Origin: Corythoichthys intestinalis
Taxonomy: Eukaryota > Chordata > Actinopteri > Syngnathiformes > Syngnathidae
Reading direction: 5' to 3'
Assembly: GCF_030265065.1 (NCBI RefSeq)
Contig: NC_080395.1
Location: 3,913,501-3,977,500 of the forward strand
Length of the DNA: 64,000 nt
Below, in pieces: positions 10,449 to 22,513 of this stretch. Under the pieces are notes generated by a model. That model did not search any database, was not told the origin of the DNA, and worked only from the letters and a program-made list of their open reading frames with translations. Position numbers and translations under genes: made by a program. The stretch's first letter is position 1; every line of letters starts with the position of its first letter.

Positions 10449-13400
10449 GTCACTTTCATCTCGTTTACTACCACATCCGACGTATTTAGTACAGTATCAC
10501 TCTTTTTATCCCTTGAGCCAGCCAGGCACCTCAATTGAGAGGGTTTCATGTCCTTTCTTTCGCTAATTGAACTGTCACGGATACTTATAATTATTCTAAG
10601 AAGTAGAGTGAACTCATTTAGCTAACAAAATGTATTGGACGCCTGGCGCCGTCAATGGCTGCCAAGTGCTTGCACCGTGGGAAATCGATTTATTGACTTT
10701 TTAAAATACTAAATGGAAAATTCAAATGTGTTTGCAAGCTAATTTTGTGCTGAACAAGTGATGTGCTAAACAAAAACTGACTTGTATATTTTCTCTATTG
10801 ATTTAAATCATTAACACAGGGAACCAACACTTCTATTGATGCTCAAGTGACGGCTAACAATAGTTGTCCACATTCATTCATAAAATATATATATATATTT
10901 TTTTGTTTGAATGGATTTTATTTGATGATTTAAAAAAAAGAAAAGAAAAGAAAACAAGTAAAAACATACACAGCCACAGATGTAAATGTTGTTGAAAAAT
11001 TATTTTTGATTGCATTTGAATACAAAACTGGACAAAAACCGCAAAGTCCTGAAGTTAAAGTCCCTTTTTTTTTTTTTTTTTTTTTGTCGGGTATCTCAAT
11101 TTCGATAGCATCGAGCCGAGCTAACAAAAAGTTGCGCATTTTGAACTAGTGTTGCACCGATACAGAAGCTGGGATTGTTATTGTGATATGAAAATGCCAA
11201 ATCTCAACATGAAATGACCCGGTAATGCCCCAAAATCATCAGGAAGTGACATGTAAATGCCAAATCTCAACAGGAAGGGGCCGTAAATGCCCCAAAATTA
11301 ACAGGAAGTGACCTGTAAATGCCCAAAAATAGAAAAGGAAGTGACCTGTAAATGCCCCAAAGTCCATAGGACACTACCAAAATCAACAGGAAGGGACAGG
11401 AAATGCCAAATCTCAACAGGAAGGGACCGTAAACGCCCCAAATTAAAAGGAAGAGACCTGTAAATGCCCACAAATAAAAAAGGAAGTGATCTGTAAATGC
11501 TTCAAAATCAATTGAAAGTGACCTGTAAACGCCCTAAAATGAATAAGAAGTGACCTGTAAATGCCCCAAAATCAACAGGGGGTGACCTATAAATGCCGAA
11601 TCTCAACAGGAAATGACATGTTAATACCCCAAAATCAATAGGCAGTGACCTGGCAGTGACCTGGAAATGCCCAATCTCAACAGGAAATGCCCAAAATCAA
11701 AAGGAAGTTGCCTGTAAATATGTCCAAATCAACAGGGGACATGACATGTAAATGCCCCAAAATCAATAGGAAATGACCTGAAAATGCCAAATTTCAACTT
11801 TAAGGGACGGTAAATACCGCGAGATCAACAGAAAAGTGACCTGGAAATTCCCCCAAATCAACAGGAAATGACATGTAAATGCCCAAAATCAATTAGGCTC
11901 GAGCGTATGACGTGGCACTCGCGAGGTTTCCGCCTCTATCGCCATTGTGGAAGCGAAAAACATAAACAGTGAGGCATTTCAATTTAATTTAATTGCATTA
12001 GTAACTCAGTTACCTGAATGTAAGAGTAATTAGTTACTTGGCAAAGTAACTAGTGATTTATTTTTTCTCAAAAAAAAAAAAAAACGTCACACAATGTGAA
12101 GCTTAAAGGGTTTGGGGGGAAATTGGCCCAAGCCCAATTCTTTACCCTCCACTTAACTAAACACAAGGGTATTGCGATAACTAGCTAGTAACCTTTGCTA
12201 TGTGTGGAAGTCATTTAAAGTTGTGAATCAATCGTTAAAGTTGTTAAAATTTCTCCCGTTATTGCATTAGTTCCCTTCTGTCTACTTTAAACATGTGTAA
12301 GTTTTAAAACTGTTTCATCATTTAAAGATAGATTTAAGTTAAGATTTTGCCGATTTAGGAGCATTTTAGATTAAAAAAAATTACTTAGGTTCGCTAGGAA
12401 GGATCTCTACATCAGGGCCTTCCTGAGAGGTTTACTGCTTTAAGATGGCGGCTGTTTACAAACGCATGTAGTCCTTAAAACATGTTGGCAATGCAGCAGT
12501 GTCTGTCATTTGCATCTAGTTCTATAATATGATATCTACCGTGTCATGTGGGCGTAGTTTGTCGGCTATGGCTGCAGTTAGGTATTATTGGAGCCATCTA
12601 GCATCGCGGTTGCAACGGCGTCTTCCCCACTCCTGCTCTGCTCTCGTCCCCGTGAGTCCGTTTCTCTCAGACTTTTTTTTATTTAACCAACTTAGTAACG
12701 CATAGTAACGCACGCCTTTCCCGCCTCAGTAATGGTAACGGCGTTGCCAAGATGAGAAAAGTAATTAATTAGATTACTCATTACTGAAAAAAATAACGCC
12801 GTTAGTAACGCCGTTATATTGTAACGCCGTTATTAACGACACTGGTAGTAACATACACCAAACACTAAATACAGCATGATGTCCATTTTGCGTAGTGGTG
12901 GAAGCTTGTCGACATCTTTATTCCATTTGAGTTCGGCTTGCTCGTGAGGGTCAACATTGTTCACATCCTTAAAATTGCTCACATATCTGTCCTTCGCTGT
13001 GGTAACAAGTTTGTCTCTGTATCGAACTGGCAAGTTTTCCCTACATTTTTCCATCTTTGGCACTCGTAGTTGAATTGTATTTGCCGTTAAGTTTAAATGT
13101 CCCGTGATGCAGACGTGCTTCCGAAATGGCTGCGTTGTCGCAAATCTCGCACGATCCCGTGCTGCTGTGACGTAAACGCTCGAGCCTAATAGGAAATGAT
13201 CTGTAAATGCCAAATCTCAACAGGAAGGGACCGTAAATGCCCAAAATTAATAGGAAGTGAGCTGTAAATGCTCCAAAATAACAGGAAGTGGCCTGTAAAT
13301 GCCGAAAAATCAATATGAAATGACCTGTAAATGCCAAATCTCAATGGGAAGGGATCGTAAATGCCCGGAATCAAAAGGAAGTGACCCGTAAGTACCCCAA

Positions 13401-16400
13401 AATCAAGAGGAAGGGACCTGTAATTGCCCAAAAATCACAAAGAAATGACTGCAAATGCCTCAAACTCAAAGAAGTGACCGCAAATGCCTCAAACTCAAAA
13501 GGAAGTGACTGCAAATGCATCAAAGTCAATAGGAAGTGACATGTAAATCCCCCAAAAGCAATAGGAAATGACCGTAAACGCTCAAAGACAAAAAGTGACC
13601 TGTAAATGCCAAATCTCAACAGCGAGGGACTGTAAAAGCCTCAAAATCTATAGGAAGAGACTGTAAATGCCTTAAAATCATCAGGAAGTGAGCTGTAAAT
13701 GTGTGAAAATCATTAGTAAGTGACTTGTAAATGCCAAATCTCAACAGGATCTGACCTGTAAATGCCTCAAAATAAACAGGAAGTGACCTGTAAATGCAAA
13801 GTCTCAAAAGGAAGGGACCATAAATGGCCAAAATAAAAAGGAAGGGACCCGCAAATGCCCCAAAATCAATAGGAAGTGACCCGTAATTACCCCCAAATCA
13901 ACAGGTAGTGATCTGTAATTGCCAAATTTCAACACGAAGGGACTGTAAATGTCTCAAAATTAACAGGAAGTGATAAGTCAATGCCCCAAAATCAACAGGA
14001 AGTGACCTGTAAATGTAAAATCTCAACATGAAGGGATGGTAAATTCCCCAAAATCAACAGGAAGTGACTGGTAAATGCCCCAAATCAACAGGAAAAGACC
14101 CAATATTTACAGGAAGTGACCCAGGAATGCCTCAAAATCAACAGGAAGTGACCTGTAAATGCTTCAAATCTAAAAAGGACGGGACCGTAAATGCCCCAAA
14201 ATCAATAGGAAATGACCTCTAAATGCCAAATCTCAACAGGAAGGGACTGTAACGGCCTCAAAATTAACAGGAAGTGACCTGTAAATGCACAATCTCAACA
14301 GGAAGGGACCGTAAATGCCCCCAAACCAAAGGAAGTGACCTGTAAATGCCAAACCTCAACAGGAAGGGACTATAAATGCCCCAAAATCAACAGGAAGTGA
14401 TCTGTAACTGCCCCAAAATCAACAGGAAGTGACCTGTAAATGCCCCAAAATCAATAGGAAGTAACCTGTAAATGCTTCAAATCTCAACAGGAAGGGGCCG
14501 TAAATGCCCCAAAAATCAATAGGAAATTACCTCCAAATGCCAAATCTCAACAAGAAGGGACTGTAATTGCCTCAAAATTAACAGGAACTGACTTGTAAAT
14601 GCTTCAAATCTCAACAGGAAGTGACCTGTAAATGCCAAATCTCAACAGGAAGTGACCTGTAAATGCCAAATCTCAACAGGAAGTGACCGTAAATGCCCCA
14701 AAACCAAAGGGAGTGACCTGTAAATGCCAAATCTTAACAGGAAGTGACCTGTAAATGCCCCAAAATCAACAGGAAGTGACCTGTAAATGACCCAAAATCA
14801 ATAGGAAATGACCTGTAAATGCCAAATCTCAACAAGAAGGGACCGTAACGGCCTCAAAATCAACAGGAAGTGACCTGTAAATGCCCCAAAATCAACAGGA
14901 AGGGACCTGTAAATGGCAAACCTCATAAGGAAGTGACCTGTAAATGCCAAAATCAACAGGAAGGGTCTGTAAATGTCCCAAAATCAACAGGAAGTGACCC
15001 GTAAATGCCAAATCTCAACAGGGACTGTAAATGTCTAAAAATCAAAATGAAGTGACCTGTAAATGCCCAAAATCAAAAGGAAGTGACCTGTAAATGCAAA
15101 ATCTCAACAGGAAGGGACTGTAAATGCCTCAGAATCAACAGGAAGTGACTGGTAAATGTCCCAAAATCAACAGGAAGTGACCTGTAAATGCCTCAAATTA
15201 CCTCATTTGCTCCCAAAATCGTATAAATACGTTCTATTTTTTAATTGCTTCAGTGTCCCAAAAACACATTTATGAGGGCTGTCAAAATTATCGCGTTAAC
15301 AGGCGGTAATTACTTTTTTAACCCTTGGGGTTAGAAATAATTTTATATACACTCGAGGTATTTTGACCATTTTATGTCCACGCCTTTGTGGTGTTATAAC
15401 TTTGTCATTTCCGATTTTTTTTTTTTTTACTTCCAATGACTCAAAATGTTCAGGGGGACCTTAGCTACGCGTACATATATAGTTTTTTTTTTTTTTTTTT
15501 TTTTTATGCCCTCTATGGACAGTAACAGCTGTTCTATGCTAATAGCAAAATTAACTATGCTGTATATATCATAAAAAAAATTCAAAGTGGAGTATTTCGT
15601 ATGGACTAATTAGAGCTTTGAATAAGTCAATGACTCATCTCAACATTATTTTTTTTAAGGTCCCTATTTTTTGGTAATGGCAATTTTATATAAAAAGTTA
15701 CACTCGAGGTATTTTGACCATTTTATGTCCACGCTTTTGCGTTGTTATAACTTTGTCATTTCCGATTTTTTTTTTTTTTTACTTCCAATGACTCAAAATG
15801 TTCAGGGGGACCTTAGCTACGCGTACATATATAGTTTTTTTTTTTTTTTTTTTTTTTATGCCCTCTATGGACAGTAACAGCTGTTCTATGCTAATAGCAA
15901 AATTAACTATGCTGTATATATCATAAAAAAAATTCAAAGTGGAGTATTTCGTATGGACTAATTAGAGCTTTGAATAAGTCAATGACTCATCTCAACATTA
16001 TTTTTTTTAAGGTCCCTATTTTTTGGTAATGGCAATTTTATATAAAAAGTTACACTCGAGGTATTTTGACCATTTTATGTCCACGCTTTTGCGTTGTTAT
16101 AACTTTGTCATTTCTGATTTTTTTTTTTTATTTCCAATGACTCAAAATGTTCAGGGGGACCTCAGCTACGCGTACATATATGCTTTTTTTTTTTTTTTTT
16201 TTTTAATCTTTTTTTTTATGCCCTCTATGGACAGTAACAGCTGTTCTATGCTAATAGTAAAATTAAATTAATCACGTTAAAATATTTGACGCAATTAATG
16301 CACATGCCCTGCTCAAACAGATTAAAATGACAGCACGGTGTCATGTCCATTTGTTACTTGTGCTTTTTGGTGTTTTGTCGCCCTCTGCTGGTGCTTGGGT

Positions 16401-19400
16401 GCGACTGATTTTATGGGTTAGTACCATGAGTGAGCATGGTGTAATTATTGACATCAACAATGGCGAGCTACTAGTTTATTTTTTGTTTGAAAATTTTACA
16501 AATGTTATTAAAACGAAAACGTTAAGAGGGATTTTAATATAAAATTTCTATAACTTGTGCTAACATTTATCTTTTAAGAACTCCAAGTCGTTCTATCCAT
16601 GGATCGCTTTAACAGAATGTTAATAATGTTAATGCCATCTTGTTGATTTATTGTTTTAATAAACTAATACAGTCCTTATGTACAGTATGTTGAATGGATA
16701 TATCCGTCTTGTGTCTTATCTTTCCGTTCCAACAATACTTTACAGAAAAATATGGCATATTTTATAGATGGTTTGAATTGCAATCAATGCGCATGCGTAA
16801 TACTTGAATGGTCTCAATGGACAAAGGCAGTCTGAACCGGCATGCCAAAAAACAGATATGACAAAAAATCGGATTTGTTCATTAAAGAGCATACGACAGG
16901 AGAAAAAAAGTCTTAAATAGCATTATTATGTGAATTACAATTAGAGGTGTGCAAAATTTCCGATTCTTAGATTATTCGCGATTCGGGCGTGGAAGATTCG
17001 AGAGCGATTCACAAATATCCAAATTTCGATTATTGAAATATGCGAAGTAAAGCGGAAGTACAACACACTCAGCGCGCTATGCGGGCTTCGGGACGCAATG
17101 AGGAACGAAGCGAGAGTAGCTAAACATCATACTTCTCATTACCCAGCCCCTCGGGTAATGCCAATGCTTAACTCACGGCTCTAGCGCAATTCATGCCACG
17201 AGATTAAAAAAACACAACAACATACCTGACTGCTGCCGAAAAGCTGCTACAAAGTACATCCACACAATGTTACGGTAGATATCATTTATATAGGACTGGA
17301 TGCAGCATAGCGTTAGCAGCACATCTACAAAAACCTAGATGCGAGCGTCAGTAAACGGCCGCCATCTTAAAGCAGTACACTTCCCTGCAAGGCTGTTGTA
17401 GCGAACCTTCCAAGCGAACCTAATTAACTATTTATCTAAAATACTCCTAAATCGGTAAAATATTGACTTGAAACTATCTTTAAAATTGTTTTAAAACTTT
17501 CACATGTCGAAAGTAGACAAAAGGGAAACTATGGAATAACGGGAGCAATAACAACTTTAACGGTTGATTCACAACTTTAAATGAATTGAATGTAGTTTAA
17601 AGCTGCTGATACAGAATGGGGACTGGAGTTTTTTATTTACTGTTATTTTTGTATATTTGTTTACTGCTATATGTTAACTTGATACTGAAATAGTAGTTTG
17701 GTTTAGCGTGAGAGTATTTTTTGAACAATTTTGGAACTAATGTACAAATCATTAAAAAAAAAAAAATAGGAGAGGGGTGCATCAATAATCGTTTTATAAT
17801 CGAATCGGAGCCTCTGAATCGTAATCGAATCTTTAGGTGCCCAAAGATTCCCAGCTATAATTACAATCATATTTTGAGGTTAGCCACGCCTACCATTATA
17901 GGGCTCAAGCGTCCCCAACAGGTGGATGACGTCAGCGGGAGACTGGGCTCATCGGTTTTACTATCCAGCCCATTGAGGGGGAATTATTCAGAACGAGGAA
18001 AACGCGACGAAGAGAGCCGCAAAATGTCATTGTTTCGGGGTCTCTACTCCAATATTTTTACAGGATATTCTTTTTATCCAAGTATTTTCCCCAACTGCTA
18101 AATAAATGGCATGCTCATGACAAATAAGTCTTGTGCTAAATGGAATATGAAATAATAAAAATGCACTTATTCAGGACGACATGGCAAAATGACTCCATAA
18201 TGGTCAAAACTGTCGACTTCACCTTTACTGTCGCACCTCCCGAACGATATTTTATAACACCTAAATCGGACATATGTCATTTCCCTTCCCCGGCTTCGGA
18301 GAATGTAAACAAACCAAGAGGCGCGACAGCTAGCCGACACGCTAACCCGAACCGAGTGATGTTTCAAAGTCTTCGAAGCGGAAAATCACACATAACTAGC
18401 CCGGATTATTTGACATGACGATTGGGTTGTCGATTGTCTTCGCGGATCTGAAAACTAAGAGTGGGAACCTCTTAGTACCTCACGATACGATACGATTTGC
18501 AATACAAAGGTCATGATAATGATGATTTGACGATATTGCGGTACAACGGTTATCGATACATTGGTCAGGAAATGATTCTAGAATATTCTGCAAACAACTA
18601 ATAAACAGAAAAACAAGCTTCTGCTGTGAGTTGGAAGGAGTTTATCACGAGTTTACGTCTAATCCGTTTTAAGTGGGAGGGATGGCAGCGAATGAACGAA
18701 TGTTCATTCGCTGCCACCCTCCCACTTCAAATGGATTGGACGTCTACTATTGATAATTCCCTGAACCATGAATCGATAATTGTCTCGCCATATTGTGTGA
18801 TCACCGTTGGTAAATGATTTCCCCAAACCTTGTTCGTCTTCTTGCGTCCTACAGAATATCGTCATTATGAACAGGCGGAGCCAGAGTGTCCATATGTTAA
18901 CGAGGAGCCATTGTCGTCCCTCGTAAAGGAGGAAGAGCAGGAGTCTGACATCACCCACTTTCCCTTGACTGTCACTGTAAAAATTGAAGAAGATGATGGC
19001 GACCAACAAGCGCAAGGCCTCATAGCACCACTCTCGGATAGCGACGACGTCACATCGCACTCTTCTGACGACGACGACGAACGCTGGCAGTGTTCCGGGT
19101 GCGATAAAACATTTGTCAACAAGTCGTCGTTGAAAAGACACACGAGAGTTCACACGGGGCAAAAATCTCACGTCTGTTCATTTTGCGCTAAAAGATTCTC
19201 CAGGAAGGAAACTTTAACCAATCACGTGAGAACGCACACCGGCGAGAAGCCATTTTCCTGTTCGGTTTGCGGGAAAAAATTCGTCATGAAGGGGAATTTG
19301 ACAGTACACGCGAGAACGCACACCGGAGAGAAACCTTTCGCCTGCTCGCTTTGCGAGAAACGCTTCGCCCAGAAGGGGCAGTTGCGAGCGCACGCGAGAA

Positions 19401-20077
19401 CGCACACCGGAGAGAAACCTTTCGCCTGCTCGCTTTGCGAGAAACGCTTCGCCCAGAAGGGGCAATTGCGAGCGCACGCGAGAAGTCACACGGGAGAGAA
19501 ACCTTTTGCCTGCTCGTCCTGCGACTTCACCTGCGGCCACATGAGAACGCACGCCGGGGAGAAACTGTTTCCCTGCCGCGTTTGCGGCAAAAGGTTCCGC
19601 CGGAACAGTCATTTGACCGCACACTTGAGGACTCACACCGGAGAGAAACCGTTTACCTGCTCTGAATGCGGTCAGAGTTTCTCTCAGAAGGGGTGTTTAA
19701 AAGGGCACATCAGAACGCACACTGGGGAGAAACCTTGCGCTTGTTCAATTTGCGGGAGAAGATTCGCCAGAAAGGCAGAGTTGAGAGCTCACACCAGAAC
19801 CCACACCGGGGAGAAACCTTTTGCCTGCTCAGTCTGCAACCTGGCTTTCAGTCACCACTCAGGATTGAGTAGGCACCGCGTGAGAGCGCACGAAAGGGAG
19901 AAATCGTTTTCGTGCTCCGTCTGCGGCAAAGGTTTCTCACAAAAGGCCACTGTGACGGCACACATGAGGACGCACACAGGTGAGAAACCTTTCAGTTGTA
20001 GCGCGTGTGAGAAAAGATTCCCCCATAAGTATCAGATTAGGCAACACAAGTGTTCTGGCGAGAAGAACAGGGGTTAG
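10352..20077 (+). CDS. C2H2 zinc-finger protein, gene A (two exons, 12 finger positions)
   Basis: A probable nuclear DNA-binding protein. Exon 1 is 10352-10448 (MVKEEDFEEDVCGVKEKE, donor CAG|GT, phase 1). Exon 2 is 18855-20077 (acceptor CCTACAG), giving about 439 residues. An acidic linker (~33-109) has VKEEEQESD and APLSDSDD. Then come fingers at ~110-436 with TGEKPF linkers. Fingers 4 and 5 (FACSLCEKRFAQKGQL) are near-identical tandem copies. Finger 6 has lost about seven loop residues (CDFTCGHMRTH) and probably cannot fold normally. The last finger ends HKC instead of a second His. There is no KRAB or BTB domain. The intron is 8.4 kb of repeats. Exon 2 is certain; exon 1 rests on phase match and on the acidic CGVKE motif typical of fish relatives. 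Confidence 0.85.
10449..11189. other. Start of the gene A intron
   Basis: A/T-rich intron with no gene. TAGTGTTGCACCGATAC at 11147-11163 looks like the left tip of a hAT element whose remainder is not recognisable before the minisatellite begins. Confidence 0.4.
11190..11895. repeat. Minisatellite, ~32-bp units, part 1
   Basis: Tandem degenerate units of the form AGGAAGTGACCTGTAAATGC followed by CCCAAAATCAAC, alternating with a second form carrying GGGACCGTAAATGCC and AAATCTCAAC. About 22 units. It continues at 13189 after an inserted element. Open frames on the minus strand are a by-product of a unit length near a multiple of three. Confidence 0.95.
11985..12844. mobile_element. hAT copy (AACGCCGTTATTAAC family) nested inside
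   Basis: It matches 54851-57136: GTTACCTGAATGTAAGAG at the left, GCCAAGATGAGAAAAGTAAT and the tip TTAACGACACTG at 12844 on the right. The extreme left tip is degraded, and no target duplication was found. Confidence 0.65.
12859..13054 (-). pseudogene. First exon of the ISL2EU-like element's accessory (YqaJ-type) protein
   Basis: On the minus strand, from the ATG at 13054, it reads MEKCRENLPVRYRDKL, TAKDRY, VNNVDPHEQAELKW and VDKLPPLRKMDIMLYLVFG, ending at donor TTTG|GTGTATG at 12859. The same spacing of RY.KL, DP, LP and a final D..YLV is seen in the exon at 28591-28824. The pattern resembles N-termini of YqaJ-exonuclease proteins of ISL2EU transposons. The remaining exons are missing. Confidence 0.5.
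13189..15200. repeat. Minisatellite, ~32-bp units, part 2
   Basis: The same array as at 11190, about 62 further units. Long runs of AACAGGAAGTGACCTGTAAA show recent homogenisation between 14250 and 15190; units are more varied at 13440-13680. With part 1 it makes about 2.7 kb inside the gene A intron. Confidence 0.96.
15274..16790. mobile_element. hAT element (GGGCTGTCAAA family), reversed and internally expanded
   Basis: Left tip AGGGCTGTCAAAATTATCGC corresponds to the right end of the 8728 copy reversed. Interior words such as CATACTGTACATAAG appear complemented near 16675-16690, and AAAAATATGGCATATTTTA at 16746. The right tip is lost near 16790. It carries the 351-bp tandem array at 15348-16262. 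Confidence 0.65.
15348..16262. repeat. Tandem repeat, period 351-352 bp, about 2.6 copies
   Basis: ACTCGAGGTATTTTGACC recurs at 15351, 15702 and 16054. ATGCCCTCTATGGACAGTAA recurs in each unit. Copies 1 and 2 differ mainly in poly-T lengths, so the duplication is recent. Each unit has two poly-T runs that could promote slippage. Confidence 0.92.
16942..17859. mobile_element. Non-autonomous hAT element in the gene A intron
   Basis: Tips TAGAGGTGTGC and CCCAGCTATA are flanked by the 8-bp duplication attacaat (16934-16941 and 17860-17867). Ends are rich in CGATTC/GAATCG words. No transposase is recognised. Confidence 0.8.
18463..18640. mobile_element. Left-end fragment of a hAT-like element
   Basis: GTGGGAACCTCTTAGTACC followed by CACGATACGATACGATT is a tip I recognise from fish hAT repeats. 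The matching right end is not present before exon 2 of gene A. Confidence 0.4.
18661..18737. repeat. Strong hairpin (36-bp arms) upstream of gene A exon 2
   Basis: Left arm 18661-18697 and right arm 18702-18737 are near-perfect inverted copies around a 4-base loop (GTGGGAGGG...GGCAGCGAATGAAC and complement). It lies about 120 bp before the splice acceptor of exon 2. Confidence 0.85.
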
Positions 20078-20130
20078 TGAAGCTTATTAAGCCATATGTA
20101 GAAAGCTGTAAAAGTATGCAATTGGTCCTT

Positions 20131-20136
20131 AATAAA
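20131..20136 (+). terminator. Poly(A) signal of gene A
   Basis: AATAAA 54 bp after the stop codon of gene A is the first canonical signal downstream and is well placed for 3' end formation. Confidence 0.5.
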
Positions 20137-20624
20137 TATCATCAAAAAGAAAAGATTGTGTTCAGTTTCTAATTTGAGGAGCTTTTATGCAGTACGTTCC
20201 TTTTTTTCCTTTAATGTATCTGTATGGACTTCAATGGGCTTCGTTATGTTTTAGTTTTTAGGAGAAGGCAGCAAACAGAGGAGGTTATGGGGGGATAGAA
20301 AGGAAGGGAAGTGAACTGACAGAAGAGAAGAACAAACGCTGAAAGTATAATCATGTATTTCTTGTATTATTTGTTCATCCCATATGTTTCAGAATGCAGA
20401 AACATAAAATGGATAATGACTTCTCGTTTTCAAGTCAAAAATCGGAAAAAATAGCGGCCTGTTTTTCCATAATTTGAATATATTTTGAAATTGAAAATAT
20501 GACAGAATGCAATTATCGTGGTATTTTTGTTCCATTCATTTTTGGTCCGTATGTGTCGTGACCGGGAAGTTCTCAGGTAGTTCAGTCGGTCCGAATCAGA
20601 ATCGAGCAGCACCGTAGGCAAGGC
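20137..20624. other. Intergenic stretch after gene A
   Basis: No gene or repeat is recognised in this A/T-rich sequence. Confidence 0.4.
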
Positions 20625-21065
20625 AAGGCAAATTTATTCATACAGCACAATTCAACACAAGGCAATTCAAAGTGCTTTGCATCACACCAAGATCATAAAA
20701 ATCACATTAAAATCAATAGAACGTAAAACGAAAGACAATCTAAACAGGAAATAAAATTATACATAAAAATCGCATTTTATCACAAATAGAATAAAAAAAA
20801 TTAATATAAAATACTACTAATAATAATAATTGAAATCGGCAATGGAGATAAGCACAAGGGGAATAGAAATCAAATACATTGAAATATATATAGACAGTTA
20901 TGGATATGCACTGCTAAACAAAAGTGTTTTTAGCCCTGATTTAAAGGAGTTAACAGTTTGAGCATACTTCAGACCTTCAGGTAACTTGTTCCAGAGGTGA
21001 GGAACATAATAACTAGATGCTGCCTCACCCTGCTTGGTTCTTGTTCTTGGAACATAGGTAATGTT
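20625..21065. repeat. Dispersed repeat resembling a fish LINE 3' tail
   Basis: GGCAAGGCAAATTTATTCAT and CAAAGTGCTTTGCATCAC, followed by CAGGTAACTTGTTCCAGAGG, form a consensus that I associate with LINE tails in teleosts. No reverse transcriptase sequence is present. Family naming is uncertain. Confidence 0.5.
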
Positions 21066-21526
21066 CTACTGTTATTTTTACTTAACGGTTTTTGCACGCT
21101 TTTAAAGCAGGGAAGCGTGCCACACTTAGGACAGAAGATATGAACAGCAACTTCCAGGTCAACATCGTGAAAATGATGGTGATTTGCTCATATTATAGTT
21201 TTAATTTCAAACTCGAAACCGCTAACCGATTTTTGATTTGAAAACGAGATATGAAATAAGTAATCAGTTTTCGGATTTTGGATTCTAAAACCAATACCAC
21301 CTATGCTACCTTGAACACAGGGGTGCTATCATTATCTAATGATAGTTTATCCGGCATGCAAACTTGCCACCTTTCGGCGAAATTTCGCTGTTTTGAAATC
21401 AAAATGGGTCATTCTTCTGAATCACGTAGATCTGAGGAGAAAAAAATAGGGCGGGGGGTCTGTCAATGAGCGAGTGAAACCCTTAACTTCAAAATCGTAG
21501 TCCATGCTCAAAACTACACTCTAGTC
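21066..21526. other. Intergenic stretch
   Basis: Nothing recognisable; moderate A/T content and no long open frame with family features. Confidence 0.4.
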
Positions 21527-22513
21527 CAGGGGTCCCCATCTGCTAGGCCACGGACCGGTTCCGGTTCGCATTTACTACCGGGCCGCACAGAAATAATAAT
21601 TTAATAACGACCACATTCTGGCCGAATTAACCCTGTGCCCCTGCTTAACACACTAATATCCCTGTCTACTCTAGATATAATACTACGGGATAGATTAGAA
21701 TGTCTCATAGAAATCCATTGATTGGACTGCTAGCAGTACATCTTGTTTGTGTATTTAATATATCTATGTGCGCTTGTCCTCGATAACATCGTATTACTAG
21801 GCTGCGGGCGCAGCACATTTGTTCCCGGAAATAATTAGCCCCCACACGAGCGAAGGTGACTGGAAAACAGACGTCTTTGGAGATATTTTTACGGCGAAAA
21901 GGGCACCTGACGAGCCTACAACCGCGAAGACCCACGAACGGCGAAGGAGTGGATTCGTGACCCGTTTGTGAATAAACCGAGTGATTCGAGCATGTCCATG
22001 CAACAGGAGGATCAACTTGTAGATATCGCAAATGACGGCGACCTTATTAAACATTTATTTGAGACAGCAACTCTACCGAGGTTCTGGATTAAAGTCATTT
22101 CGGAATATCCTGACATCGCTACGAGAGCATTGAAAACCTTGCTGCAAGTTCCAACATTGTGTCTTTGTGAATGGCCTTCTTAATTAATGCTTAACTACAA
22201 GGCGAAGTCGTTAATGGTGTGCAGTTTTTGTGTGCAGCTAACATGGCAGGATTTATCGGTGGAGAACCTTTCTATAAGTCCTTTCATGATCAAACGTAAG
22301 TTAATATTCCTTTCTTTCAAGAAAGTTTGTCTACTGTTTACTTTGGAATCGCTGCATTTGCGCATTTTGCGGCTATGTTGTAACGTTACGCGCATGCGCA
22401 GAACCACATCGTTGCAATTTTTGATGGGTTGCAAAATTTGTCAGAACACCGGTCCGTGAAAAAAAGACCCAAATAACACCGGTCCGTGGTGCAAAAAAGG
22501 TTGGGGACCCCTG
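21527..22513. mobile_element. hAT element (CAGGGGTCCCC family), internally deleted
   Basis: Tips CAGGGGTCCCCATC and GGTTGGGGACCCCTG are flanked by the duplication ctctagtc (21519-21526 and 22514-22521). CCGGTCCGTG words mark both ends. Between 21968 and 22180 the plus strand keeps a transposase C-terminal piece: VDIANDGDLIKHLFE, RFWIKVISEYPDIATRALK, then FPT/LCE-like residues, typical of the hAT dimerisation domain. A second fragment is at 31097-31640. Confidence 0.85.

Larger units (their letters stand above)
11896..13186. mobile_element. ISL2EU-like TIR element inserted in the minisatellite
   Basis: Perfect 10-bp tips GGCTCGAGCG and CGCTCGAGCC, with weaker similarity further in (CGTATGACGTGGC against CGTTTACGTCAC), are flanked by TA on both sides (11894-11895, 13187-13188). 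The minisatellite resumes at once on either side. The 2-bp target and the exon at 13054-12859 suggest ISL2EU or a Harbinger relative. A hAT copy occupies roughly 11985-12844 inside. Confidence 0.65.

Noticed and set aside
10333-10566. Alternative 77-codon frame at the start of gene A
   Set aside because: It overlaps the inferred first exon in another frame, is Arg-rich without family features, and does not match the phase of exon 2.
11267-13831. Hydrophobic repetitive proteins on the minus strand (FLLRFGIYRSLP-type)
   Set aside because: They are translations of the ~32-bp minisatellite and shift frame between units.
11190-15200. CRISPR-like array
   Set aside because: Units are contiguous and degenerate with no unique spacers, and the genome is eukaryotic.
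19214-19636. Minus-strand and other-frame open frames over the finger arrays of both zinc-finger genes
   Set aside because: Shadows of periodic finger-coding DNA; the plus-strand finger frame explains the region.
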